From Asterella californica (lineage: Eukaryota; Streptophyta; Marchantiopsida; Marchantiales; Aytoniaceae): DNA of 64,000 nt. The position numbers and the translations under genes were made by a program. The notes beneath the pieces are model-generated. The model was not told where the DNA came from, searched no databases, and saw only the letters and a program-made list of their open reading frames with translations. The stretch lies in NCBI GenBank assembly GCA_036924285.1, contig JAYKYS010000015.1, forward strand, positions 8,742,001-8,806,000, read 5' to 3'. Shown one piece after another: positions 23,461 to 35,355 of this stretch (position 1 is its first letter; every line of letters begins with the position of its first letter).

Positions 23461-26244
23461 TTGGTTATGCGTGTTTTATATGACTTTTTATGTATTATTA
23501 TATAATGATGGATTACCCAAAATAAGTCGAATTATCAAACTAAGAAAATGACTGGTATTGCAGGAAAAAGTAGGCGCGGAGGAAGTTTGTCTATTAGTGA
23601 GGTGTTTAGTTATAACTAAGTGTGGAGAATGTTTTATTTGCTACCCAAGTACTTTAAGGAAGTATCTAGTTAGTCATGATTAGCTAAAGTTAGTTATGGT
23701 TAAACTTAATCGTACTTTTGGACAATAATTCAGATATTTCTTAAAGAGTAAGCACCACTATCTTGTCATCTTGTCTAAAAGGTAGAAAAGAGGTGGAAAG
23801 TATCCTTTATCTCCTTTTTGAATTGATATTAGTGGTGGGACGAAAATTATGGACTTTGTGGACATTAAAAACAAGAAGAGATTTCACATGTCTCCTTTTT
23901 AGTGGGTCTTAGTGTAGAGGGGGTGGAAATTCAAGATTATTTGAGAATATTCTAGAATCCTTTTAGAAGTTGTTTATTTTGAAGGAATAAGCTTATGTGA
24001 AAAGATAAGAATCTCATGTGATTAATGCTTTTATCTTAAGTAATGTCTTAGTAAACCACGATAAAAATAGTTACGACTGAGTTACCGGATGAGATCAAAG
24101 TAAAAAACATGGAATGTATAAATGGAGGAGTAGAGAAAAGCTCCTCATTCTTGTTTCATATCATCGTAATGACAACTTGAGCAATATAGAGAGTGTGAGA
24201 TTTTAGCATGTGAGAACTTGAGAGAGACGTCGTTAGAATGGAGAATTTTAGTTTATGAGTGTGTGAAGGATTGAATTTAGCATTTTTCTCTTCAAGTTAA
24301 TGGTGTGCTTCCATCAAAGCCATCAAAGGTGATCCTGAGTGAGAGACATATCCGACACGTTGCAGGTTGATCAATGATTTTAAGAAGATATGAATTGGCA
24401 TCGCAAGTTGACATTCGATGAAATCTCTTATGATTTTGGATCTGATAAGTTGAGAGAGGATAAACAAAAAATTGGACAAACCACAACTACCTACTTGATC
24501 ATGACGAGCAAGCTTTCGTGATTGAGCATGTGCTTAATTCTACCAAAATTCTTACTTTTTGTGAATGTTCTAAGAAGTCAAGACACCACATTGCGGAATA
24601 GCTCATGAACTTCATGAACGTCCAGTCCATTCACGCAGAGCAGCTACAGCGAAATATCCAAACGAGTCTCTTTTGAAAGGTCGTTTACCTCTTACCTCTA
24701 GTACACTTGGTCGAGAGACGAATCCGTCTGAGAAAGATCAGACTATAGTACATCTTGAATCTAGTTCCGACTCGGATGACGAGATTGAGGAGATTTCAAC
24801 CGACGAATCATATATTAATGACGATAGTACTTCGAATGAACATAATCTAGAGTTTGAGTTACAACTCTCTCTTCGGAGAGAGTTGTAATAGAACTGATGA
24901 TGGTTGCAAAACAGTTTGCAACACCCAACTTCAAGTTGCTTGGATTAGCTACTAAAGGTGCATCATTTCAATTCTCTCCCACGTCTTCAAGTTTACTTAT
25001 ATCTGGTGGGTCTAGAATCAAACAAGCGAAGGCAATCATAAATGTTTGCTTCTCAAGCGAAGAAATTGGCAACATGGATGATCTATCTCAGTCTATGAGT
25101 TTATCATTGGGATGAGGATTGTCACTAGAATTAGACTTTGGTCTCTGGTTTGCAAGAGGTAACAACCACATTTGCGAAAGATGGTGATCTCGTTCGCATG
25201 CATCAAATAAGTACTTTATTCTTCCAAGAGATATAAGTGAAAATCTTGTAAGTGAAGTGCCTATCGAGAACAAAGAGACACGCCAATCAAGAGACTCGCT
25301 TTCTCCATGTGGTTCATCATATATCGAAGAGACGCAACGCTTTAGATTAACTTTATGAGGTAATTCACTTTTTCTAAGAAGTTGAGGTCAACCATCCAAA
25401 CGCGCACCCCCTGAAAAATTGATGAAAAATTCATCCATTGTAAAATAAATTCTTATGTTATAGGAGAGATGCAATGAAGTTTTGTTGTAAGAAATTATGC
25501 TTGTTCTTGTGGAGCACATGTTTTGATCGTATGAAACTAGAACGTGAACATTATTTTCATTTGAAACAAACAAAAGATATGTTTTTCTTTATTCAAGATG
25601 TATGAGAAGCGACTCTCCATAACAAGTAAACTAGAGAGTGTATACTCGAGTAGAAGTGATGTATGTCGTAAAGCTTTCAAGGTAATTTTTTGTGCAGGTA
25701 AAGATCGTCTATGTAGAATCTAAAGCGATGACAATCATGATCCAGTCTTCAGACACAAGGAGTATTCAAGGATTTCTGAAGGATTTTTGTTACAAAAATT
25801 GTTGGACATATTTTGTTGTCATTGTGAAAGACAACCCAACGCAACCAATTACCATCTTTCCAATAATTTGTCAAAAAGTGAGGTGTATGATTATTACAAG
25901 ACATGCATGTCTTCTTCGGTTGAGGAGGACAAGATGATTGTGTTTTTATTCCTTAACATGATATTGGTGTCAGTACTGTTCTTCGGTGAGAATCCTACGA
26001 GATTTTCAAGGTGTGCCTTTTGTGACGAAGAATCAACGGGACTAATCACATGTAGGACCAGCAAAAAAATGATGATTGTATATTTCTTTTTGAATTGGTA
26101 TCTTGTTCTTTGAATAGCATAACTCTCAGTAGTATATATTTTCACGAGCAGTCCATGAGTGAACATCCAATCAAAATGTTGTGTTGACTTGTCATACCAT
26201 TTCAATGTTGTCTGGGTTGTTCCATTTTACAAAGCTTGTCATAA
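23461..26244. other. Decayed repeat region; possible old LTR with TATA box
   Basis: The part from about 23600 to 24215 has the texture of an LTR: short direct AGTTAG motifs, a TATAAATGGAGGAG box near 24117 and a following pyrimidine-rich leader. I found no second copy in the window. Open frames at 24673-24888 (Ser/Asp-rich acidic tail) and 24897-25115 have no recognisable domain but may be remnants of an element's coding part. Confidence 0.3.
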
Positions 26245-28898
26245 TTGATTCAAAGACTCACATGTCTTCAACAAGTTGGCGAACGTTGTACTAGTGCAAG
26301 GAGAAAAAAGAAGGTTTTATCTTCACCCAAAGATTGTGTGTATTGTTCTATAGACGGAATGGATCAGACAAAGCCATGCGTTTCACATTTCTCTAAAGTT
26401 CCAAAAGCTATTGAATGTTGTTTTGTGAGAGGAGTTCATCTTGAATGTGCTATAATTTTTCAAACATTTCAAACTAGAGTATTCCTTACCTTAAATAATA
26501 TTAAGTATGATTCTAAAATGAGTATCTCTATTCTACATTGTATTATATAAGAATGAAATTTTTTTTGTTTCGTGCACCTACCGCCTTGTTGCGTCAGCGG
26601 AAGCTCTTGCTAGTATGTCATGAAACTCACAACGCTAACTTGTAGACCACGATCACATGTTAGCGTTCATGCACCACTTATCTTAACTCTGTTTGGTCCA
26701 GACCGGAGTCGGACCATCTCCCTAATCATCAAGCTCATCATTCCTTAAGTCCCGACCTAGACCCTGCTAGGTCGGTCCCAAAATATGAGCAAGTCACAAC
26801 ATGACTTGGGACGGATTTTCCATAATGTCAAGGGTCTTAAATGGTGTCTCTAGCGTACTTAGCAGCTCAACCGTCCGTGATGTGCGTCTGGGTCCAGGTT
26901 CTCGAACGGTGGTCTAACACGCCGTCTCATTCCTTAGTCTTACCCGAGCCCTTGGATTGTTCCTAAGTCCAGACGTCCAAGTCAAGACTGGAACACGTCT
27001 TAGTACTAGCCCAGCAATCACCTCATGTCTCCAGTGTCCATCCGTCGAAACCTAAGGTCGGGTGACTCGTCCTAGCCCACCCAGTCATCGAGCCCCCTTC
27101 ATATAAACTTATGGGGATCGGCGGCCCCGCCCTTCTTTTTTATCTATGAAAATTATACCACAACTCGATCACGGGATCGGTCATAATTCTCAACTCAGAG
27201 ACCAGTTCAAGGAGTTCTACACATCACTGGGAGTTCTCGCCGGAACCTTTCCAATGATACCTTACTCGCTTCGAGATCTTACGTGGTGCTCTGTCTACGA
27301 CCTAAAACGTCGCTGGAGCTCCAACATTTTTATGAAAATCTGTGGTCTAGATCCATACTCGAACCTTGTGGTTCGCACCAGCGTCCGAATCACGGTCCAT
27401 ATGCGTCAGACCCGCGTCTCGATCTCACGTCTCAAACTTATTTTTCAATCTGTTTCTAGACTTGCCCCCTTAAGTCAACATTCGTCTAGGGTCATCTTGA
27501 GGTAGACCTTTATGTCATAACTCAATGTTCCAACCTTGGTTTAGAGAACCAGTTAAGGCTCATCTGATCTCGACTTCCCGACCAAGCCGTTCAGTCCTAC
27601 TCGCAACGTTCACAACCTAGCGCAAGTCCACTGGAGTTCTGTTGTTTTCACTTATCTTGCTATGTTAGTAGATAGGCAGATTTTCAAGAAAACAAAAGTA
27701 GGTTTTATCATGGTAGGACATACTCATGATCATGCTGATCAAATGTTTAGTAGATTTTCCATAGCTCTATAGTCAAATGCAGCTTTTATCTTATCATCAC
27801 TCATTAACGTCATCGGATAAAGCGCAAAGAGGTTCAAATATGGAGTAAAAGGTTTTTGACTGATGTCAACTGGATTCCAACAGAATGAGCTCCCAGTTAG
27901 ATTTTTTCCCATCAGGTGAGAAATGCATGCATCCAACCTGGTACCGTTGAAGTCTTACTCTGAAGCAAAACATGCTAAAACTACGTTGGTGATGTCAGTG
28001 GAAGAGAAAGAAAGAGGACTTAATGCATTCATTAGCACAGAAGAGAGATTCATAATACATGTTACATGTAGTTGGGTGAGACCGAGAAAACTTGGTGGAA
28101 TTATTGGTTCTACAATCAAGAACAAGTTGTTAAGTAAATATTATATGGGCATCCATTTCCATTGATGAGACCCTAGATCTGGTCTGAAACTCCTTCAGAC
28201 GATGTTAACAATAGAGATACAATTGTCTGAAATATAGTGATAATTGTTGACAAATTGAAACGATGAGTATTTGGTGAAAAAAATAAATTTGTATGTATGA
28301 ACATGACAATCGAGATCATTAAGCATTACATACGACCGTCTACACAATATTAGTGATGGTAAAGATTAAGAGAGAATCAACTACTTGTTGTCCTTGCGGA
28401 GGACGACAAGTCTTTTTGGGTCTATAAAGTATTACTAGTTTTGATCGTGTTGAGAACGATGATCTTTGCAGGAGAGAAATCGAGTGATATACAACCGATT
28501 TGGTCGATCTTTACATTGAAAAATATTATCTAGAGAGACATAATGTTTCTGGTTGGTAGAGGAAGACATGCACTCTACAACAAGGGTTGGATATTTCAGA
28601 TTATATTGTGAATATTAACTTACTATCAGTTAGATATTACGAATTTCAACTTTTGATTATTCTCACCATGAGCAATCGACTACATAAGACAACCGTAGTC
28701 CAAATAAAGAATCAATTGTTTCGACTAGAACAGAGGATAGCAATTGAAGCAGACATTCGACCTACATATGATAATGAAGAAGAAGAAGCTGATGAAGAAG
28801 ATCAATATATCATTGAAGATCAAGATGGGCATGAGATAGCTAGTGGTGATGCATCAAATAGTACTGAAGGCATAGACATTGACTATTCAGAGTCTTAG
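26245..28898 (+). pseudogene. Decayed transposon protein resembling the DUF7869 group, split by an insertion
   Basis: Before the insertion, a frame at 26245-26550 reads SIDGMDQTKPCVSHFSKVPK, then FVRGVHLECAII. After it, from about 27636, a frame reads VVFTYLAMLVDRQIFKKTK, then VGFIMVGHTHDHADQMFSRF. The pairs IDGMDQ...P.F and VGHTHDHxDQMFSRFS are hallmarks, as I recall them, of transposon-associated proteins annotated with DUF7869 in plants and algae. Further frames (27923-28165, and an acidic tail at 28587-28898) may be its C-terminal part. Stops and frameshifts make it non-functional. The family assignment is from memory of the motif. Confidence 0.55.
26555..27636. mobile_element. GC-richer insertion of about 1.08 kb, possibly a solo LTR
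   Basis: The host reading frame stops near 26550 and resumes near 27636. The sequence between is clearly richer in C and G than its surroundings. It contains a CATATAAACTTATGG box at about 27099 followed by a leader-like stretch. The single long frame (27146-27505) has no recognisable motif. Size, promoter-like box and lack of coding content fit a solo LTR. I found no flanking duplication or second copy to prove it. Confidence 0.45.
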
Positions 28899-31342
28899 TT
28901 TCATTTTATGTACGTGAATCATGAGAAGAGTATAGCATATCTCACTGTTTAATTTCGTTTTTTGTCTTGTCGTTCCGTGACCTTCATAGATTTCCCTTGT
29001 AGCTGAACTTCCTCAAAAAGTCTTGAAATAATTTCTCCTTCAATTCTGTTAATGTCGAGCACTTGTGTCTATGATGACCTTATGTTTAATGCAATCCAAC
29101 GTATCTTTGTATAATTCTTCATGCTAAAGCTAACTTTCACAAGATACGAGTATGAATAGTCCATTAATTCCATGGATGACCTATGTCGTAATAAAGCTTG
29201 TAGTCCATATATATTTGCAAATTAAGAATATGATCTGTTTTTGTGTTGTATATCTCTTATCTTTAGTAAAATACATGTTAGGTCTTGTTATTAGTATCTT
29301 GTTTGATTTAACCATCTTATCTCTGTAAAATGCCAAAATTTAAGTTCTCTCAAAGCTGTTGTGTTGGATATTATCAGATTTTGACAATCAGTCTGAAATG
29401 GAGTTATAATCTACTTAAAAGAAAAGTCATATAATTGTTCAAATCTTTTCTAACAATATGACAATAAGTTTTTAAAATTGACAAATCTCGTGAAATCGAC
29501 ATCAATCTAAATGCAAGATATCATATTTCGGTCAATTTCTCTACTAGGTAGGTTCTTGAAATTTTGAAATGGCCCTCGAGCTCTTGTTTTGATTAGCGAG
29601 CACTTGGTTGTTGTTAGCGATTGTTAATGTCATATAATATAATATAAAAACCTCCTCCTCATCTTTCTCAATATCTCCACTGCTTGCATCAGCTTCCAAA
29701 ATTATATGTTTACCATTATTTTTCCTTAAATCTCGAGTTGACTACAAGTACTTATGGTGACCAATAAGACCTTATTATATGGGATTGCTTTAAGAGAACT
29801 GAGAAATTTAACCGTTGTGCATAAAATATATTTCTGACTATGAATTCTTCATCTCAACTTGGAGTCTATGGAATTAAAGTCTATACTAGACTACACTAGC
29901 TTTAAAAGTCTATTCATATCAAAGCAAACTACTTAGTATTGGAAGAAAAATGTGAGATGGATATTTTAGGATTTATTAGAGCAAAAGAAAATCTTTTCTT
30001 TTGACTCAAAGAACGTTACGAGGAAAAGAGGAATATTTTGTTTCATGCTTATATCTTCATACTCGAGATTTATACGATTGTTGATGAGCTTCCTTGTAAA
30101 ACCTCTAACATTTGTTACATTAGAAGTAGGTAAATGATTTTTGTGATTGCTTCGTGTAGTAACACAATAAATGTCTTTGTTGATAACAATAGCAATCAAA
30201 ACAAAATCACATTGCGAATGAAGATGAAGTCATTATCGTCATGGTTGTCATTGTTGCTCTTTTTCAAATCTTGAATTGAGTGAAACCTCTTTTGAATTAT
30301 AATAAAGAATAAGTATTTGCTAGTGAAGTGGCTCACTTTGTTAATAAGAGCGTATGTAGTCTACTAAAGTTTTTATGTACTATAGTCATCAACTATAATG
30401 TCCAAGGACCGTGGTCAATCTAAAGAACTCTAAACTCTATATATGTTAAAGTTGATTTTTTTTAGAAGATTCTTGCTTTCACGTAAGGTTCATGGAGAAT
30501 TCCAAGATGAAATTACGACAAGACTCTCGATGATGGAGTTTTGATCGTAAATGTGGTTGTTTAATTTTGATCGTAACTCATAAAAATCCACCACAGAAGA
30601 TAAATGAGTTGTCATGAGAGGATTCTACAATAATTAAGATAAAGAGAGATATTTTTAATTTCCCTCATCCAATTGTGATTTGCAAGAACTTTATGATATT
30701 TATGCATAAGAAATCATAGTGCACATTTAGTGATAGCAACAAGTGATCGATCGAGGGTCGATTATTGATGATTAAAGAAATATGACTTCAAGTTACTCGT
30801 CTCTAGTTCAAACAAACAATCAATATCTCGGAATAGTCAATAGTTATCAATAACTTTTATAAAAAAGTAAATATTTATTGATAACTTTCTTAAAGATCTT
30901 TCACATGTGTTGTTCCGTCAATTAATCATGATGTATAAAGCATAATTTGTAGCTCTTTTACAGTTGATAGGAAAATATAATAAGAACAAAGTTCAACAAA
31001 CTAGCACATGTCATGCTAGAGCTATCAATAGTATTGGAGAGGTTCAGACTCTCTCGTCCAATATTGCTCTAGGGTATTTGACCTGATCTCGTGGAAGTAT
31101 ACCAAACATGTGATGACGACTTTAGAGATTCGATTATCAAGATTTATAAAGTGATCCAATCATTTTTCTTGAAGAAGTCTCATTGTCGAGAAGAGATTCA
31201 TAAGATGCATTGGATTGACAAAACACTTCTTTACTATCACATATGCCTCGCTTTGATGGTGAGATGTACTATGATCATATATGCAACTATTATATAAATG
31301 CTAATGACTTTGCCGTCTCAAGAAGTAAGTTTTGTTTATATT
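28899..31342. other. AT-rich spacer without recognised gene
   Basis: About 2.4 kb. Scattered short frames (29966-30199 on the minus strand, 31091-31297 on the plus strand) show no recognisable domain. It is probably old transposon sequence. Confidence 0.35.
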
Positions 31343-31711
31343 CAACAGGGCAGCACGAGGCAAAGGAGGAGACCTCAAGAGAAGACGATCGAGCAGCAGC
31401 AATGACTCCCCCTCCCACTCTGATGCCGTAGATGAGGTCAGGTACTCATCAGAAGATGCTTCTCGTGAGAAAAGACGACTCCAATGGGTCGGAAGACGTG
31501 ACACCATCAAGGAAGATGGGTCCTAAGAGTGTGCCTAGGAAGACCACCTCCTTCTCGATCATTCACTCTAGATCGGAGTCGGACTCACAGGAGGAGTCCT
31601 TGAGTACCCGAGCTGCGTAAAAGACCGCTTCTGCAACACCAAGGAGTCTTCCGAAGACTCCAGAAGATGAAGGTTGGATGGATACTCCTACTGCGATGCG
31701 AGGAAGCGCCA
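31343..31711 (+). mobile_element. Internal piece of the GAAGAC-rich element's gag-like ORF
   Basis: This 369-bp stretch is a close copy of about 57818-58175. It starts at CAACAGGGCAGCA and ends at GCGATGCGAGGAAGCGC. Both ends fall inside the ORF, so it is a cut-out piece. It keeps the TAG-ATG junction (TAG at 31429) seen at 57895. Several GAAGACG hexamers of the other copy appear here as GAAGATG, as expected from CpG deamination. At 31711 it joins Gypsy RT sequence directly. Confidence 0.9.
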
Positions 31712-33934
31712 AATATCTACCAGGTACCAAATCTCGCTTTGGGATGTCAGAGATTGTGGTAGTAGGTCATCTGTGTGGTACTTTTGGGAGGCGTCCGAAC
31801 TCAGAGAAGGTAGATGCTATAGCAAGGATAGCTGACTGCACCAACATCACTGAGGTTCGACGGTTCTTAGGAGCTTGTGTGTTCTTTCGTGTGAGTATTT
31901 CTCATTATGCACATATTGCCGAGCCTCTATATGCACTTCTGAGAAAGAGAAGGAGGTTTACTTGACGGCAAGAACATCATGAGACGATGGAGCAGCTCAA
32001 GGAGATTCTGAAGTCTCCACCTATACTAAGGAGGCTTAGCTACGAGAGCGGGAGACCCGTGGTACTGAATGTTGATACGAGTCCAAAGGCGATTGGATGG
32101 GTCGTTGGCCAAGAAGATGCAGAAGGTGTGCGGTTTGTTTCAAGGTTTGGAGCTCGTATCTTAACAGATAGACAACGTAACTATCCTCAAGTGAAGCGTG
32201 AGTTGTGGGGAGCTGTTACTGCTATGAAGGTAGATCGAGAGTTCTTGATAGGAGCTCGTGTGATACTAGAAACAGATTGTTTGCCTTTGTTGGGTATGAT
32301 AGCAAACTGCAATACACCAGACATAGCAATGTTACGATGGATTGCTTATGTCCGGAGTCTGAACCCTGAGCTAAAGCATATAGCAGGGAAAGACAATCCA
32401 GTTGCAGATATGTTGTCTAGGGCTCGTTATACAGATGAAGATGAGATGTTTGCAGAGGTAGAGAATGAAGAGAAGAGAGACGTTTGATGCCAAGTTGGTC
32501 AGCAGACTTCAGACTTGGAACCACTGCCGTTCAGAGGGGTTCTACTCAGAAAAGTTCCGCAATATTGGATTTTATCTGAGTTCGTTATCCAGGAGAGAAG
32601 AATGGAGTGATGCAGAGTTCAAGGAGATCAGACGGAAGGCGTACAACTACCTTCTACGTGAAGGTTATATGTGGAAACGTCCGAAGAGAAGAGACGAGAT
32701 GCTTGCTAGAGTGGTGGATGATCAACCGATGAAGCTGAATCTGCTGAAAGAGTTTCATGACACCTTGTGGGCTGGACACCGTGGAGTATGAGCTACTACG
32801 AAGATGAAGGAGCGTTATTGGTGGAAGGATTTGTATCAAGACGTGGTGGACTTTGTTGGGTCGTGTCTACACTGTCAGTTCTACTCTAAGGTCTGTTGCA
32901 GAGATGGACTTGTACCTACCTATCCACCTAGTATTCATTTTCAGTGGGTTCTTGATCTTGTGATGATGCCACCGGGGTTATGGGGGATGCGTTACTTGGT
33001 GTTGGCTCGAGAGGATCTCTCCAACTATGTGGAGGGACGAGCACTACGGACGAAGACTACAGAGAATATCTGCAGGTTCGTGCTTGAAGATATCATCTGT
33101 CGTTATGGATCGGTTGGGAGATTACGTGCAGATAGAGGAGAGTTGAGAGACGCTGAAGTGAAGGAGTTTTTTGCTCGTTATGGAGTAAAGCTTCGACTTA
33201 CTACTGCTATGAATCCAGAGGGCATTGGTAAGAGTGAACGAGGACACCCTTATATTGTTCACGCTTTAGTGAAAGCATGTGATGGTAGGCCTAGAGAATG
33301 GCCGAGACTACTTCCGTTTGCTTTGTGGGCTGATAGGACTACACACTGTACTACGACTGGCTATATGCCAGTTGAGCTTATGTTGGGTCAGAAACCGATC
33401 ATGCCTGCTGAAGAGTACTTTCCTACATAGGCTACGCTACCGTGGGAAGATGGTATAGATCGTGCTTCACTCCTAAATTTACGTATAAAGCAGTTGGAGC
33501 GAAGGGAGGAGGATCTTGCTGATGCGCAGGAGAGGCTCAAGGTGGCTCGAGTCAGAAACAAGGAACGTTTTGACAAGACTCACCGACTACGACCGAAGCC
33601 AATACGTGTTGGTGACTGGGTTCTGGTATATGATAGCACGTTGGAGAATCAGCATTCTACACTCCGTAAGTTCTCTCGAAGATGGTTCGGGCCTTATGTT
33701 GTGGTAGATGTGTATGAGAATGCCATCTATAGCTTGCGTGAGTTGGATGGTACTCTTTTGAAGCTATCTGTGGCTGGCAAACGTGTGAAATTGTTCAAGA
33801 GACGCGGAGGGTCAGTTGAGTTATTCAACTTTCTGGAGTCAGAGCAGAGGACAACAAGAGACGAAGATGTCCATTTGTCTGAAGAGATTGAGGCGGAGAA
33901 GAGCGATGATGATGAAGATCAAACTGAAGACTGA
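31712..33934 (+). pseudogene. Ty3/Gypsy pol: RT end, RNase H, integrase, GPY/F module
   Basis: The 5' end begins in the connection part of RT (DCTNITEVRRFLGACVFFRV, then HYAHIAEPLYALLRK). RNase H follows (NVDTSPKAIGWVVGQEDAEG; YPQVKRELWGAVTAMK; ETDCLPLLGM; AGKDNPVADMLSRARY). The integrase has an H2C2 zinc finger (HDTLWAGHRG, CLHCQFYSK). Its core shows LADRGELRDAEVKEFF-type and PEGIGKSERGHPYIVHAL blocks. A GPY/F module (RRWFGPYVVVDVYENAIY) lies near the end and there is no chromodomain. Protease and the first half of RT are missing. Three in-frame stops (TGA 31963, TGA 32789, TAG 33428) each stand where a Trp codon is expected, and one frameshift lies near 32470. It is otherwise well preserved, hence a fairly recent loss. 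Confidence 0.88.
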
Positions 33935-33962
33935 GGAGATTGGCACATACCGGAGGATGTGC

Positions 33963-33980
33963 AGGTTTGGAGGGGGTGGA
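33963..33980 (+). other. Polypurine tract of the Gypsy element
   Basis: A purine-rich run with GGAGGGGGTGGA directly before TGTCGTGATG. This is the plus-strand priming site and marks the start of the 3' LTR. Confidence 0.75.
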
Positions 33981-35355
33981 TGTCGTGATGTGAATCATTT
34001 CACATAGTAAATGATTCACTTCTCTGTCAGGCATTAGTCTCTCTGAGTGAAGTTAAGACCTCAGAGAAGTTCGTTTTAGGAAGATGTTATATATTTTGAG
34101 TCTTAGTAGGTTGATTACCATGTTGATAGGGCTTAAGTCTCATGGGTTGTATTTGCGTGTCACCCATGCACGCTTTCTAGCTGATTTAAGTTATTTTTCG
34201 GGGCTGCGTGTCGTTTTAGGTAGTTTAAGTTTTACGTTGGCACTCTAGGGGGCTTGACGTGGTAGCCTATGAGTGTAGATAAGTTACCACATGGTTTAAG
34301 GCACAAAATGACAACCAAATGGAGCTATGAATTCTCATTGGTTCATTTTTGTCTTTTGTGTAACTCTAAATTTAGAAACAGAGGTCTAAAGAGGATTTCG
34401 AGCAATTTGTGAAGGGACTTCGAAATCTGAGAGCACAGGGAGATAGAGCTCATCGAGCCAAGCACTGTCAGCGAAAAGTTTGGTCGATTTGGAGCAATAA
34501 AGAAGGAGTTATGGCTGATTGAAGTTCGATTTGTGTCATAATTGCAGCACTTCTGTTGAATTTGGGGTTTTGAGTGTCATTTGCAGCAGAATCGAGGAAA
34601 TCGCTTCAAAACTTCGTGGCTGTGTTCACTGTCAGCAGGGCTACGACTGTCTCCAAATTTTCATGTCAATTGAGTCAGTGAGTAATTCAGGGCGACCGCT
34701 GAAGTAGAGGGGATCCGAAAAGCTCTCAATCTGGAGCAGCAACTTCAGAGAGCGAGATCTGGAGTTCTGTGTGGAATCAGGAGGTCCAACTTTACAGGAG
34801 TGTTCATCAAGCTGTGTACTGCAAATCCTGTAAGAATTTCCCAAAGTGATCGAGCCAATTCCTTGTTATAGGTCGAAATAGCTGTCTGGGTACCAGAAAC
34901 TGCCGTAATTTCTCTACTTAGAAAGTTTCTGCTCATATCTTAGTGCTCTGAATTGATCTGAAGCTGAAATTTCGTATGTGTATCTAGTAGAACCTCGTTT
35001 ACATGTAGGAGGAGTTCTGAAGTCTGAACCTTCACATATTTCTCAATCCTGAGTGTCAAAGTTCGCCATCTGATCTTATCATTGCTAGTTAAGCCTGAAC
35101 TTTGCTTCCTGAACTTATCAGAAGAGCCTGGAGACTTACATGAGTGTTTTCAGTATCCCCTTGAGACCTGAAGCCTATCCTGTGAGTAAACCAGCCATAG
35201 TCTGAAGCTCAACGCTTTTCTGAGTAGATTGAACACAGCCTTCAAGCTCATAATCACAGCCAGAAGGTTCGCCCTTCCTAGGAAGACTCTCAACTCGACA
35301 ACGTGGCCAAAGGGGGTCTCACGATCGGTATGTCAAGCAGTTGTCACGATATTAC
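33981..35355 (+). repeat. Probable 3' LTR of the Gypsy element (right end uncertain)
   Basis: Starts TGTCGTGATG right after the polypurine tract. An 11-bp perfect hairpin sits at its start (33990-34000 with 34009-34019). The right end is not fixed because no second LTR lies in the window. Plausible ends lie between about 34900 and 35360. Confidence 0.5.
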
